Below the pieces are notes generated by a model. It made no database searches. It saw only the letters and a program-made list of their open reading frames with translations, and was not told the DNA's origin. From contig JAIRKN010000242.1 of the NCBI GenBank assembly GCA_031260095.1, forward strand, positions 1 through 16,703: a stretch of DNA of 16,703 nt, written 5' to 3'. Each line of letters opens with the position of its first letter. Positions within the stretch are counted from its first letter, which is position 1. The position numbers and the translations under genes are program-made. This DNA comes from Tannerella sp. (GTDB lineage: Bacteria; Bacteroidota; Bacteroidia; Bacteroidales; Tannerellaceae). This document shows, piece after piece, positions 6,704 to 14,581 of this stretch.

Positions 6704-7744
6704 ATGACTGTTTCGGAAAAATATATGTCCAGATGTCTGGAACTGGCAAAGAACGGCCGGGGTAATGTGGCTCCAAATCCTATGGTAGGCGCTGTAATTG
6801 TACGGAATGACCGTATTATAGGAGAGGGATATCATTGTTGTTACGGGGAGGCTCATGCCGAAGTGAATGCGATTGCGTCTGTAGATGATGAGCAGCTATT
6901 ACGTGATGCAACCATGTATGTCAATCTTGAACCCTGTTCGCATTACGGTAAAACACCTCCCTGTGCCGAACTTATTATACAAAAAGGTATTCCACGTGTG
7001 GTCATTGCCGGTCCGGATCCTTTTCCTGAAGTCGCCGGTAGAGGAGTAAAGATGTTACGTGCCGCCGGGGTTGAGGTAGTTACGGGTGTTATGGAAAATG
7101 AGGCGCTTGAATTGAATCGCTTCTTTATGACTGTGTATAAAAAGCATCGTCCTTATATCATACTGAAATGGGCGCAGAGTGAGGACGGCTTCATAGACCG
7201 CATCCGAAAAGATCAAACGGAAGCGCCGGTATTATTGTCAACGCCGGTCACACGTCTTATGGTGCATAAACTGCGTTCGGAAGTACAGGCTATCATGGTG
7301 GGAACAAATACGGCCATTCTTGATAATCCTTCGCTGACGGTGCGATATTGGGCCGGTCATTCACCATTGCGTGTAACAATTGATCGTAATCAACGGATCC
7401 CGAAGTCTGCACATTTGTTAGACGGTAAGCATCCTACATTAGTATACGGAGAACCGGGCGATAATTCGATACATTTTTTAAGAAATATAATGGAGGAATT
7501 GTGTAAACGGAATATTCAATCATTGTTGGTAGAAGGCGGGGCGCAGCTTCATCGTTCTTTTTTGGAAGCGGGTCTTTGGGATGAAATAATTGTAGAAACA
7601 TCTCCGGTGAGGCTGGGGACAGGTGTACCTGCTGCCGATTTAACTTATACCTCAGAAATGCAATTGTCGGAAGTAAAGCATGTCCCGTTTTATTCTCCGT
7701 GTCATAAAAAAACCTCTTTAATCGAGGTCTATACCCATCGTTAA
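6704..7744 (+). CDS. ribD: Bifunctional riboflavin biosynthesis protein RibD (deaminase/reductase)
   Basis: 346 residues, normal for the fused enzyme. The N-terminal cytidine-deaminase-like domain (1-145) carries zinc ligands His51 and catalytic Glu53 in HAEVNAI, and Cys78 and Cys87 in PCSHYGKTPPCAE. It deaminates 2,5-diamino-6-ribosylamino-pyrimidinone phosphate. The C-terminal DHFR-like domain (about 146-346) has YIILKWAQSEDGFIDR and LLVEGGAQLHRSFLEAGLWDE, and reduces the ribose side chain with NADPH. No other riboflavin gene is adjacent, and I see no FMN-riboswitch consensus upstream. It is divergent from prmC across 151 bases. The 42-bp repeat array begins 36 bases after its stop codon, so it probably lies in the ribD 3' transcript. 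Confidence 0.96.
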   Translation: MTVSEKYMSRCLELAKNGRGNVAPNPMVGAVIVRNDRIIGEGYHCCYGEAHAEVNAIASVDDEQLLRDATMYVNLEPCSHYGKTPPCAELIIQKGIPRVVIAGPDPFPEVAGRGVKMLRAAGVEVVTGVMENEALELNRFFMTVYKKHRPYIILKWAQSEDGFIDRIRKDQTEAPVLLSTPVTRLMVHKLRSEVQAIMVGTNTAILDNPSLTVRYWAGHSPLRVTIDRNQRIPKSAHLLDGKHPTLVYGEPGDNSIHFLRNIMEELCKRNIQSLLVEGGAQLHRSFLEAGLWDEIIVETSPVRLGTGVPAADLTYTSEMQLSEVKHVPFYSPCHKKTSLIEVYTHR

Positions 7745-7779
7745 TACTGCGCGCGGCATAATTTTGTGATGTTATTTTA

Positions 7780-8127
7780 GATTTGCTGAACTCATCCTGC
7801 CTCCGGGTGAACTCAGCGAACGATTTGCTGAACTCATCCTGCCCTCGGGTGAACTCAGCAAATGATTTGCTGAACTCATCCTGCCCTCGGGTGAACTCAG
7901 CAAATCGTTCGGAGAACTCATCCTGCCTCCGGGTGAACTCAGCGAACGATTCGCTGAACTCATCCTGCCCTCGGATGAACTCAGCAAATCGTTCGGAGAA
8001 CTCACCCGGCCCTCGGATGAACTCAGCAAATCGTTCGGAGAACTCATCCGGACGTCGGGGGAATTCAGCAAATCATTTGGAGAACTCACCCGGACGCCGG
8101 GGGGATGCAGCAAATCATTCGGATGAT
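7780..8127. repeat. 42-bp tandem repeat array (8 units plus a partial ninth) with 21-bp half-unit period
   Basis: Eight exact-length 42-bp units start at 7780, 7822, 7864, 7906, 7948, 7990, 8032 and 8074; a broken ninth starts at 8116. Units 2 and 3 are identical; units 7 and 8 are the most diverged. Each unit splits into two 21-bp halves sharing the core GAACTCA, exact in 14 of 16 halves (the others are GAATTCA and GGATGCA). The first half opens as GATTTGCT or as CGTTCGGA/CATTTGGA; the second opens as CCTCGGG or CTCCGGG. Where a GATTTGCT unit follows an AGCAAAT end, a perfect 19-base palindrome forms (7855-7873). The array is richer in G+C than its surroundings. Open frames cross it on both strands only because 42 is a multiple of three; neither has an ATG start. 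It sits between ribD and a lipoprotein gene. Function unknown. Confidence 0.95.
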
Positions 8128-8212
8128 AGTATAAGTTCTTAAAATTAAGGTATCGTACACTAAAATAATATAAATATATGCCGGAAGTGTAGACTAATAA
8201 AAAAAATGTTGT

Positions 8213-8220
8213 TACTTTTG
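8213..8220 (+). promoter_or_regulatory. -7 box of the DUF6242-like lipoprotein gene
   Basis: TACTTTTG fits TAnnTTTG, 26 bases before the ATG at 8247, giving a leader of about 20 bases. No clear TTTG lies 19 to 21 bases upstream. It is the only gene-like signal between the repeat array and the gene; the rest of 8128-8212 is A/T-rich. Confidence 0.55.
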
Positions 8221-8246
8221 TCCACTCGAAAATAAAATATTAATAG

Positions 8247-9620
8247 ATGGGAAAGATTAAATTTTGCGGGTTGTTGATAGTGGGATTGGCTTTTTTAATG
8301 TCTTCTTGCCTTGGAAATGATGATACGACTATTGACGACTGGAATCTGGGGAATGCACAAATATCTACATTCTCATTATCGAATGATTCCATAGAAGGCC
8401 TGTCTGATGTGGTCTTTACGATAGACCAGTTGAATGGAAAGATCTATAACCGGGATTCTATGCCCTATGGAACGGTCATTGATGAAAAAGTTATTTGTTC
8501 CATATCCTATGAGTTTGGCGCCCTCGGGACTATTTTTGTCAGTTCGGAAACCGGAGATACGGTCTATTGGAACGGGAGTGACTCTGTGGATTTCTCATCG
8601 CCTGTCCTGATTACGGTTTACCCGTATGACGGCGTTTCGACGAAGACATATGAAGCCTGGATAAATATCCACCAGGTAAATCCTGATTCGATGGTCTGGG
8701 AACTTTATTCCGGTTTAATTCCCGGCAAATCATTCAGTGAAATGAAAATTTTGTCATACAACGACTCCTATTATATGTATGCGAAGGATCCGTCAGGATT
8801 CGGAACAGGCGTTGAATGTAAACTTTATAGATCGGAAACTTCGGATATGGTGAAATGGGAACAGATCCCCCTGACCGGGATGCCCGAAAATACCGTATTG
8901 TCCCGGATGACCGAATATGAAAGCTTTCTTTACACGTTTACGACTGATGGTGAGTTGTATCGATCTGCTGATGGCCGAAGCTGGTCACAAGTTGAGGATG
9001 TACCCTATATACAAGTATTAATAGGTTCTATTCCTGAAATTAAGACAGGCGGGAGTCCGGTGTTGTCCGGCATCTCGAAGGTGGACGAAACCCTGCGGTT
9101 CGTTGTGATGAATGAAAATATGGAGTGGCAGACAGGGACTGTGGTACCTGCATCATTTCCGTTATCGGGATTTGACGCTCTGAATTATGAGGCGATGTAT
9201 TATCCGTATTTGTCAATTTCCGGTGGACGTGACAGCGAAGATCATTTGTCCGGTATGACCTGGTCAACAATGAATGGTCTGTCGTGGATTTCCATTACAA
9301 ATGAGCAGTCAGGATTCTCCTCACGTGAAGGTCCCGTATTTTTCTCTTATGATGACACTCTATTCTATCTCATTGGCGGCCTGGATGCTTCCGGGGCGGC
9401 TCTGAAAGACGTTTATTATTCGAAGGATAGGGGCGTTACATGGTGGCAGGATACGGTTCATATAATGCCGGAAGATTATTCGGCAAGAGGCTTTTCCTCA
9501 GTTATTATTGATAAAGATAATTTTATTTTGCTTTTCGGCGGAAAAGTGGGTAAGGATACAAATATTCTGAATGAACTGTGGCGCGGACGGATCAACCGCC
9601 TTGGCTTCAGGAAAGATTAG
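8247..9620 (+). CDS. DUF6242-like lipoprotein with Asp-box/kelch-like propeller repeats
   Basis: 457 residues. The signal peptide ends in LMSSC (Cys21), and two acidic residues follow at +4 and +5 (CLGNDD), which resembles the Bacteroidetes lipoprotein export signal for the cell surface. Residues 35-145 look like an Ig/cadherin-like beta domain. From about 150 the protein has repeated blades with Asp-box motifs: SADGRSW (240-246), STMNGLSW (340-347) and SKDRGVTWW (392-400), plus kelch-like GG pairs (LIGG near 375-378, LFGG at 429-432). Such repeats build beta-propellers used for ligand binding or, in sialidases, catalysis; no sialidase active-site Arg pattern (FRIP) is seen. The DUF6242 name is from memory of similar Bacteroides proteins. 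Its own promoter box lies upstream. It precedes the porG-uppS-bamA run, but 93 bases separate them and no functional link is evident. Confidence 0.75.
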   Translation: MGKIKFCGLLIVGLAFLMSSCLGNDDTTIDDWNLGNAQISTFSLSNDSIEGLSDVVFTIDQLNGKIYNRDSMPYGTVIDEKVICSISYEFGALGTIFVSSETGDTVYWNGSDSVDFSSPVLITVYPYDGVSTKTYEAWINIHQVNPDSMVWELYSGLIPGKSFSEMKILSYNDSYYMYAKDPSGFGTGVECKLYRSETSDMVKWEQIPLTGMPENTVLSRMTEYESFLYTFTTDGELYRSADGRSWSQVEDVPYIQVLIGSIPEIKTGGSPVLSGISKVDETLRFVVMNENMEWQTGTVVPASFPLSGFDALNYEAMYYPYLSISGGRDSEDHLSGMTWSTMNGLSWISITNEQSGFSSREGPVFFSYDDTLFYLIGGLDASGAALKDVYYSKDRGVTWWQDTVHIMPEDYSARGFSSVIIDKDNFILLFGGKVGKDTNILNELWRGRINRLGFRKD

Positions 9621-9713
9621 ATATCCGTAAAGATATAATTTTATGTATTTTTTTTCGTTAGAAAGAAAGATTAAAAATGAATTTTGAGAGTTTTTTATTA
9701 AACCGTTTAACGA

Positions 9714-10427
9714 ATGAATTTTACTTTTTTTCGACGAATAAGCTTTATGTTATTCCTGTGCCTTTCTTTTTTCAGAGCGGACGCTCAGGAATATCTATAT
9801 GAAATCGGAGGAATGCTTGGCGGCGCTTTCTATATGGGGGATGCCAATAAAAATATGGCGTTTAAAAATATGAATCCTTCGGCGAGCATTATTTTTCGTT
9901 ACAATGCAAACTTTCGTATAGCATTTAAAGCAAATCTGGCCTGGGCACGTGTGACCGGGTCGACGGAAGGGTTAGAGAACGTATTTCCGAATAATGCACA
10001 GGCCGATTTTGACAGAAATGTGATAGATCTGGGAGGGCAAGCGGAATTTAATTTTTTTCCGTATAGTGATAAATATCAGTATTTGCAGACGAAGCGTATT
10101 GCACCGTATATCATGGGAGGGCTGGGACTGTCGGTTGCACCCGGTAACGGAGGAACTTTTTTCAGTCCCCATATCTCGGTTGGTACGGGAGTAAAGTACA
10201 AAATAAAGAACCGCATCAATATCGGAGCGGAGTGGTCTATACGAAAGTTGTTCGGAGACGGACTTGATATAAACGGAGGGAATGAATTGCTGGATGATCC
10301 TTATGGTATAGAAGGCAGTTTCTGGAAAAATAAAGACTGGTACTCTATGTTGATGATTTCAGTGTCGTATGATTTTGGTCTTCGGGACTGTAATTGTAAT
10401 AAGAAAGATGTAAATGAAATATATTAG
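9714..10427 (+). CDS. porG: PorG-like outer-membrane beta-barrel protein (DUF6089)
   Basis: 237 residues. The signal peptide is MNFTFFRRISFMLFLCLSFF, cleaved after RADA (residue 24). The mature part is a small barrel: YEIGGMLGGAFYMGD at the start, alternating strands such as PYIMGGLGLSVAP and INIGAEWSIRK, ending in SVSYDFG and a short tail with Cys-Asn-Cys. The DUF6089 family includes PorG of Porphyromonas gingivalis, an outer-membrane part of the type IX secretion system; there too the gene stands directly before uppS and bamA. Homologues also occur in species without that system, so a secretion role here is not proven. The stop is 12 bases before uppS, so they are probably co-transcribed. 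No clean promoter consensus is visible in 9621-9713; GAATTTTG at 9679-9686 is one base off. Confidence 0.72.
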   Translation: MNFTFFRRISFMLFLCLSFFRADAQEYLYEIGGMLGGAFYMGDANKNMAFKNMNPSASIIFRYNANFRIAFKANLAWARVTGSTEGLENVFPNNAQADFDRNVIDLGGQAEFNFFPYSDKYQYLQTKRIAPYIMGGLGLSVAPGNGGTFFSPHISVGTGVKYKIKNRINIGAEWSIRKLFGDGLDINGGNELLDDPYGIEGSFWKNKDWYSMLMISVSYDFGLRDCNCNKKDVNEIY

Positions 10428-10439
10428 ACGTTATATGAA

Positions 10440-11186
10440 ATGTCATTTATTGAGGAGATAGACAAAATGAGGCTACCGCAGCACGTAGCTGTGATTATGG
10501 ATGGGAACGGACGTTGGGCCATGAATCATGGCCTGGATCGTAGTGAAGGGCATCGGGAAGGCGTTGTTTCAGTCCGTAGAGTAATGGAGGCTGCTGTTGA
10601 GGTCGGTTTGCAATATCTGACGGTCTATACCTTTTCTACAGAAAACTGGAATCGCCCGGAAGAAGAAATAAATGCGTTGATGACGATTATGGTGGCTGCA
10701 ATTCACCGTGAAACACCGGATTTGATGAAAAACAATGTCCGGCTACTGGTGATCGGCGATATGATGCGTTTGCCGCGAGGAGTTCGTGAAGCCCTGTCGG
10801 AATGCCTTGAAAAAACATCGGTTAATACCGGAACGACCCTGATATTGGCGTTAAGCTATTCTTCCCGCTGGGAAATTGTACAGGCGGCAAAACGTATTGC
10901 GGAGAATGTTCAGGAGAAAAAAATGGATCCCGAAGATCTGGACGAGGAACTTTTTTCTTCCTACCTGACAACACGTGATATCCCGGACCCGGATTTGTTA
11001 ATACGGACGGGAGGCGAGAAGCGTATAAGCAATTTCCTGTTGTGGCAATTATCTTATGCGGAATTGTATTTTACGGATGTTTACTGGCCTGATTTCAGAG
11101 AGAATGAATTTTATGAAGCAATCTTGTCGTACCAGCAAAGAGATAGACGCTTTGGTAGAACAAGTGAGCAAATAACTAAATCCTGA
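10440..11186 (+). CDS. uppS: Undecaprenyl (isoprenyl) diphosphate synthase, cis-prenyltransferase
   Basis: 248 residues. This cytoplasmic enzyme adds isopentenyl units in cis to farnesyl diphosphate, making the C55 lipid carrier for peptidoglycan and surface glycans. Visible signatures are HVAVIMDGNGRWA with catalytic Asp21, YTFSTENWNRP, and near the C-terminus LLIRTGGEKRISNFLLWQ followed by YAELYFTDVYWPDF, the substrate-binding and dimer region. The ATG at 10440 gives the standard N-terminus (IDKMRLPQHVAVIMDG). It lies 12 bases after the porG-like gene and three bases before bamA, so the three genes form one operon. Confidence 0.96.
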   Translation: MSFIEEIDKMRLPQHVAVIMDGNGRWAMNHGLDRSEGHREGVVSVRRVMEAAVEVGLQYLTVYTFSTENWNRPEEEINALMTIMVAAIHRETPDLMKNNVRLLVIGDMMRLPRGVREALSECLEKTSVNTGTTLILALSYSSRWEIVQAAKRIAENVQEKKMDPEDLDEELFSSYLTTRDIPDPDLLIRTGGEKRISNFLLWQLSYAELYFTDVYWPDFRENEFYEAILSYQQRDRRFGRTSEQITKS

Positions 11187-11189
11187 TGT

Positions 11190-13928
11190 ATGGATAAGAA
11201 ATTACTATTATTTTGCACGTTTTTGTGCATTTCTTTTGGGGGATTATCGCAAACATCCGGCACGACGTCAATCGTGACGGATGTTCCGGCTGATACGACG
11301 ATGTTGAATAGTCAGGATACGATTCCGGAAAGTGAAATCCCGGAAATTTTATATACTTTTGTTCAGAAGAAATATAAAATTCAGGATATTAAAGTTATTG
11401 GGGCTACCAATTATGATGATTTCGTATTGATTGGATTCTCGGGATTGTCTGTCGGTGATGAAATAAGCGTCCCCGGTGATGAAATTACGGAAGCGGTGAA
11501 CCGTTTCTGGCGGCAGGGGTTGTTTTCAGATATAAAAATCCTTGCGACAAGAATGGTCGATGATAAGGTTTGGCTTGAAATACGCCTTAAACCTCGTCCC
11601 CGTATTTCCGAAATAACCTATAATGGAGTGAAAAAAGGGGAGCGTACAGATCTTGAAACAAGATTGAATCTACGTAAGGGGCATCAAATTACGCCTCATA
11701 TCATAGACCGCGCGAAGACACTTATCAAAAAATATTTTGATGATAAGGGTTTTAAAAATGTTGATATTGATATCGTAGAAAAGCCGGAGCCAAATAAAGA
11801 CGGCGAAGTGATCGTTAATGTTAACATTGATAAAAACGAAAAAACCAAAATACAAAAGATTTATTTTAACGGAAATGAAATGCTTACCGACTTTCAACTT
11901 CGTAAGGCTATGAAGAAGACGAACGAGCGTTTCAACATGATAGAACGTTTTCGGAACAGTTGGTTAGAACTGTTCAGTACGAAAAAGTTTACAACAGTAG
12001 AGTATGAGAATGATAAGAAGAACCTGATAGATCGATACAATGAATTTGGATATCGTGATGCGGTCATTGTTTCGGATAGCATAGCATCATTTGATGATAA
12101 ACGTGTGAATATTTATCTGACGATAGAAGAAGGACAGAAGTTTTATCTGAAAAATCTCCGGTTTGTAGGTAACACAAAATATTCTTCCGATTATCTGGAA
12201 GAATTGCTCAATATGAAGCCCGGTGATGTTTATAACCAGAAAAAGCTGATGGATCGTGTGTATTCGGACGAGGACGCCGTTATGAATGTTTACTCAAATA
12301 ACGGATATATGTTTGCCAATGCCGATCCGGTAGAGGTTGATATTGAGAACGATTCTATCACGTTGGAAATTCGTATCGTGGAAGGACCGCAGGCAACGAT
12401 TAATAAGATTGTCATTAATGGAAATGACCGTTTGTATGAAGATATAGTCCGCAGAGAGTTGCGTACGAAGCCCGGAGATCTGTTTAGCCGTGAAGCGCTT
12501 ATGCGCTCTTTACGTGAATTGGCGCAAATGGGCCATTTTGATCCGGAGAATATGAAGCCGGATTTCAATACCAATCCGGATAACGGGACGGTAGACCTGA
12601 TTTATAACCTGACTTCTAAAGCGAACGATCAGGTTGAGTTTTCACTGGGTTGGGGACAGACCGGTATAATCGGTAAACTTGGTTTGAAGTTTACCAATTT
12701 CTCCATTACCAATCTGTTAAATACAAAGACATATAAGGGGATCATTCCTCAGGGAGAAGGGCAGACGCTGAACATCAGCGGTCAGACAAATGCCCAGTAT
12801 TATCAGGCATACAGCATCTCATTTCTTGATCCGTGGTTTGGAGGCAAACGACCAAATTCACTATCTCTCAGCACTTATTTTTCCCGGTATACGGGTATCA
12901 ATAACCGGTATTATAATCAGATGCAAAGCCAGGCGCTAAGTAATTATTATTATAACAATTCTTTATATGGTTATAACAATTATTATAGTAATTATGGTAA
13001 TGATTACAGTAGTTATTATGAAAGCGCTTATGATAAGAGCAAATATATGCAGATCCTCGGTTTTTCCGTTGGTTACGGAAAGCGTCTGAACTGGCCGGAT
13101 GACTATTTTCAGTTTATGGCGACCCTGAATTACCAGATGTATATGTTGAATAACTGGACCAGCGCTTCTTATCAGTTAGGATTGCCGGATGATGGAAATT
13201 ATCATGATATTAACATGGAACTTACCTTACAGCGTAATTCTATGGATAATCCGTTATATACCCGTTTTGGCTCTCAGTTTATACTGACCGGTTCTTCTAC
13301 GCTGCCTTATTCTCTTTTTGACGGGAAAGATTATAAAAATATGACTTCGGATGTGGAGCGGTATAAGTTAGTAGAATATTATAAAATAAAATTCAAGAGC
13401 AAGGTCTTCATCCCTCTTCTACCGCTTCCCCAATATGGCGGACCTCAACGTACACCGGTTTTGATGTCTCGTGTGGAAGTTGGCTGGATCGGCGATTACA
13501 ATAACTACAAAAAATCTCCTTTCGGTACATTCTATGTAGGAGGCGACGGGATGACGGGCGGTTATAGCTATTATCAGGAAACAGTAGCTTTGAGGGGGTA
13601 TGACAATGGGGAAATTGCCGGGAATAATTATTCGATGCCGAATGCCCGCGCTTATTCACGTCTGTCATTAGAACTGCGCTATCCGCTTATATTGGAGCCT
13701 TCAAGTACGATCTATGCGCTTATTTTTGGCGAAGCCGGAGACGCTTGGAATGGTATTTCTGATTTCAAGCCATTCAATCTGAAACGCTCGGCCGGCGTCG
13801 GAGTGCGTATCTTCCTGCCCATGATCGGCTTGATGGGTATTGATTGGGCGTATGGTTTTGACAAGCCTTATGGTTCTACGAACAGGGGTGGCGGAAACTT
13901 CCACTTTATACTTGGCCAGGAATTTTGA
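11190..13928 (+). CDS. bamA: BamA: outer-membrane protein assembly factor (Omp85 family)
   Basis: 912 residues, longer than the roughly 800 of the E. coli protein. BamA folds and inserts beta-barrel proteins into the outer membrane. The signal peptide is MDKKLLLFCTFLCISFGGLS. POTRA domains fill about 55-470, with the repeated K-x-x-F/Y-x-x-x-G-F/Y pattern (for example KYFDDKGFKNVDI, RYNEFGYRDAVIV, VYSNNGYMFANAD). The barrel follows, with the lid-loop motif LRGYDNGEI (Arg802-Gly803-Tyr804) and a C-terminal beta-signal ending in GQEF. An insertion at 570-619 is extremely rich in Tyr and Asn (25 of 50 residues), falls in an early barrel loop that should be extracellular, and is encoded by A/T-rich quasi-triplet repeats. 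The gene starts three bases after the uppS stop. Skp chaperone genes follow, the classic bamA-skp pairing. Confidence 0.96.
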   Translation: MDKKLLLFCTFLCISFGGLSQTSGTTSIVTDVPADTTMLNSQDTIPESEIPEILYTFVQKKYKIQDIKVIGATNYDDFVLIGFSGLSVGDEISVPGDEITEAVNRFWRQGLFSDIKILATRMVDDKVWLEIRLKPRPRISEITYNGVKKGERTDLETRLNLRKGHQITPHIIDRAKTLIKKYFDDKGFKNVDIDIVEKPEPNKDGEVIVNVNIDKNEKTKIQKIYFNGNEMLTDFQLRKAMKKTNERFNMIERFRNSWLELFSTKKFTTVEYENDKKNLIDRYNEFGYRDAVIVSDSIASFDDKRVNIYLTIEEGQKFYLKNLRFVGNTKYSSDYLEELLNMKPGDVYNQKKLMDRVYSDEDAVMNVYSNNGYMFANADPVEVDIENDSITLEIRIVEGPQATINKIVINGNDRLYEDIVRRELRTKPGDLFSREALMRSLRELAQMGHFDPENMKPDFNTNPDNGTVDLIYNLTSKANDQVEFSLGWGQTGIIGKLGLKFTNFSITNLLNTKTYKGIIPQGEGQTLNISGQTNAQYYQAYSISFLDPWFGGKRPNSLSLSTYFSRYTGINNRYYNQMQSQALSNYYYNNSLYGYNNYYSNYGNDYSSYYESAYDKSKYMQILGFSVGYGKRLNWPDDYFQFMATLNYQMYMLNNWTSASYQLGLPDDGNYHDINMELTLQRNSMDNPLYTRFGSQFILTGSSTLPYSLFDGKDYKNMTSDVERYKLVEYYKIKFKSKVFIPLLPLPQYGGPQRTPVLMSRVEVGWIGDYNNYKKSPFGTFYVGGDGMTGGYSYYQETVALRGYDNGEIAGNNYSMPNARAYSRLSLELRYPLILEPSSTIYALIFGEAGDAWNGISDFKPFNLKRSAGVGVRIFLPMIGLMGIDWAYGFDKPYGSTNRGGGNFHFILGQEF

Positions 13929-14000
13929 TCATGGTGTTTTTATGTTAGTCTGACAAATGAGAGATAAAACTTTGACTGGTATTTTAAAAATTATGTAAAT

Positions 14001-14522
14001 ATGAAACGAGTATTTTTTATAGTAAGCATGGTGTTGTTTTGCTCATTGGCAACAACGACCGTGGCGCAGAAATTTGCGCTGATAGATATGGAATATATAT
14101 TTAAAAATATTCCGGCGTATGAAATGACAAACGAACAATTGAGTCAGCTATCTGAAAAATGGCAGGGCGAAATTGACGCTTTACAGCAGGAAGCGCAGAA
14201 TATGTATAAAAGTTATCAGAGTGATCTGGTCTTTCTTTCGGCCGAGATGAAAACCAAACGGGAAGAGGCGATTATTAAGAAAGAGCAGGAAGCACAGGAT
14301 TTGAAACGTAAATATTTTGGTGCGGAAGGAGAGCTTTATAAGAAACGCGAGTCTTTGATAAAACCGATACAGGATGAGATTTATGAAGCAGTCAAAGCGA
14401 TATCCGAAGATAAAGGATATCAGATGATCATCGACCGGGCGTCAGCGATGAGCATAATTTACGCTTCTCCCAAGATTGATATAAGCAATGAAGTGTTAGC
14501 AAAGTTGGGATATTCAAAATAA
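14001..14522 (+). CDS. skp: OmpH/Skp-family periplasmic chaperone, first copy
   Basis: 173 residues. The signal peptide MKRVFFIVSMVLFCSLATTT is cleaved near VA-QK. The mature protein begins with the family's first strand, KFALIDMEYIFKNIPAYE. A long charged coiled coil (about 45-125, rich in Glu, Lys and Gln) forms the tentacles that hold unfolded outer-membrane proteins. The family end DEIYEAVKAISEDKGYQMIIDR closes the trimer body. It delivers clients to BamA, encoded 72 bases upstream. I see no clear promoter in that gap, so read-through from bamA is likely. Confidence 0.92.
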   Translation: MKRVFFIVSMVLFCSLATTTVAQKFALIDMEYIFKNIPAYEMTNEQLSQLSEKWQGEIDALQQEAQNMYKSYQSDLVFLSAEMKTKREEAIIKKEQEAQDLKRKYFGAEGELYKKRESLIKPIQDEIYEAVKAISEDKGYQMIIDRASAMSIIYASPKIDISNEVLAKLGYSK

Positions 14523-14535
14523 ATATTTATCTTTG
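14505..14535 (+). promoter_or_regulatory. Putative promoter of the second skp gene
   Basis: TTG (14505-14507), a 20-base spacer and TATCTTTG (14528-14535) fit the Bacteroidetes consensus. The -33 element lies inside the end of the first skp gene. The start site would be near 14542, with a leader of about 40 bases to the ATG at 14582, so the second copy can be transcribed on its own. Confidence 0.6.
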
Positions 14536-14581
14536 CGCGCTTGTCTTTTAAAGAATAGATATTAATTAAATAAAGGAAAAC

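Noticed and set aside
7712..7728. ACCTC/GAGGT hairpin at the end of ribD as a terminator
   Set aside because: Only five pairs, inside the coding sequence, with no T-tract after it.
7772..8113. Open frame of 113 codons on - across the same array
   Set aside because: TTG start, no promoter, same artefact of the repeat period.
7780..8127. CRISPR array
   Set aside because: Units abut with no unique spacers, and no cas genes are present.
7783..8142. Open frame of 119 codons on + across the repeat array (7-residue NS-type repeats)
   Set aside because: It begins at TTG with no ATG start; an equivalent frame is open on the other strand. Openness follows from a 42-base unit without stops.
8247..9620. 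Sialidase
   Set aside because: Asp-box motifs are present, but the FRIP arginine motif and catalytic Asp/Tyr/Glu layout are not seen.
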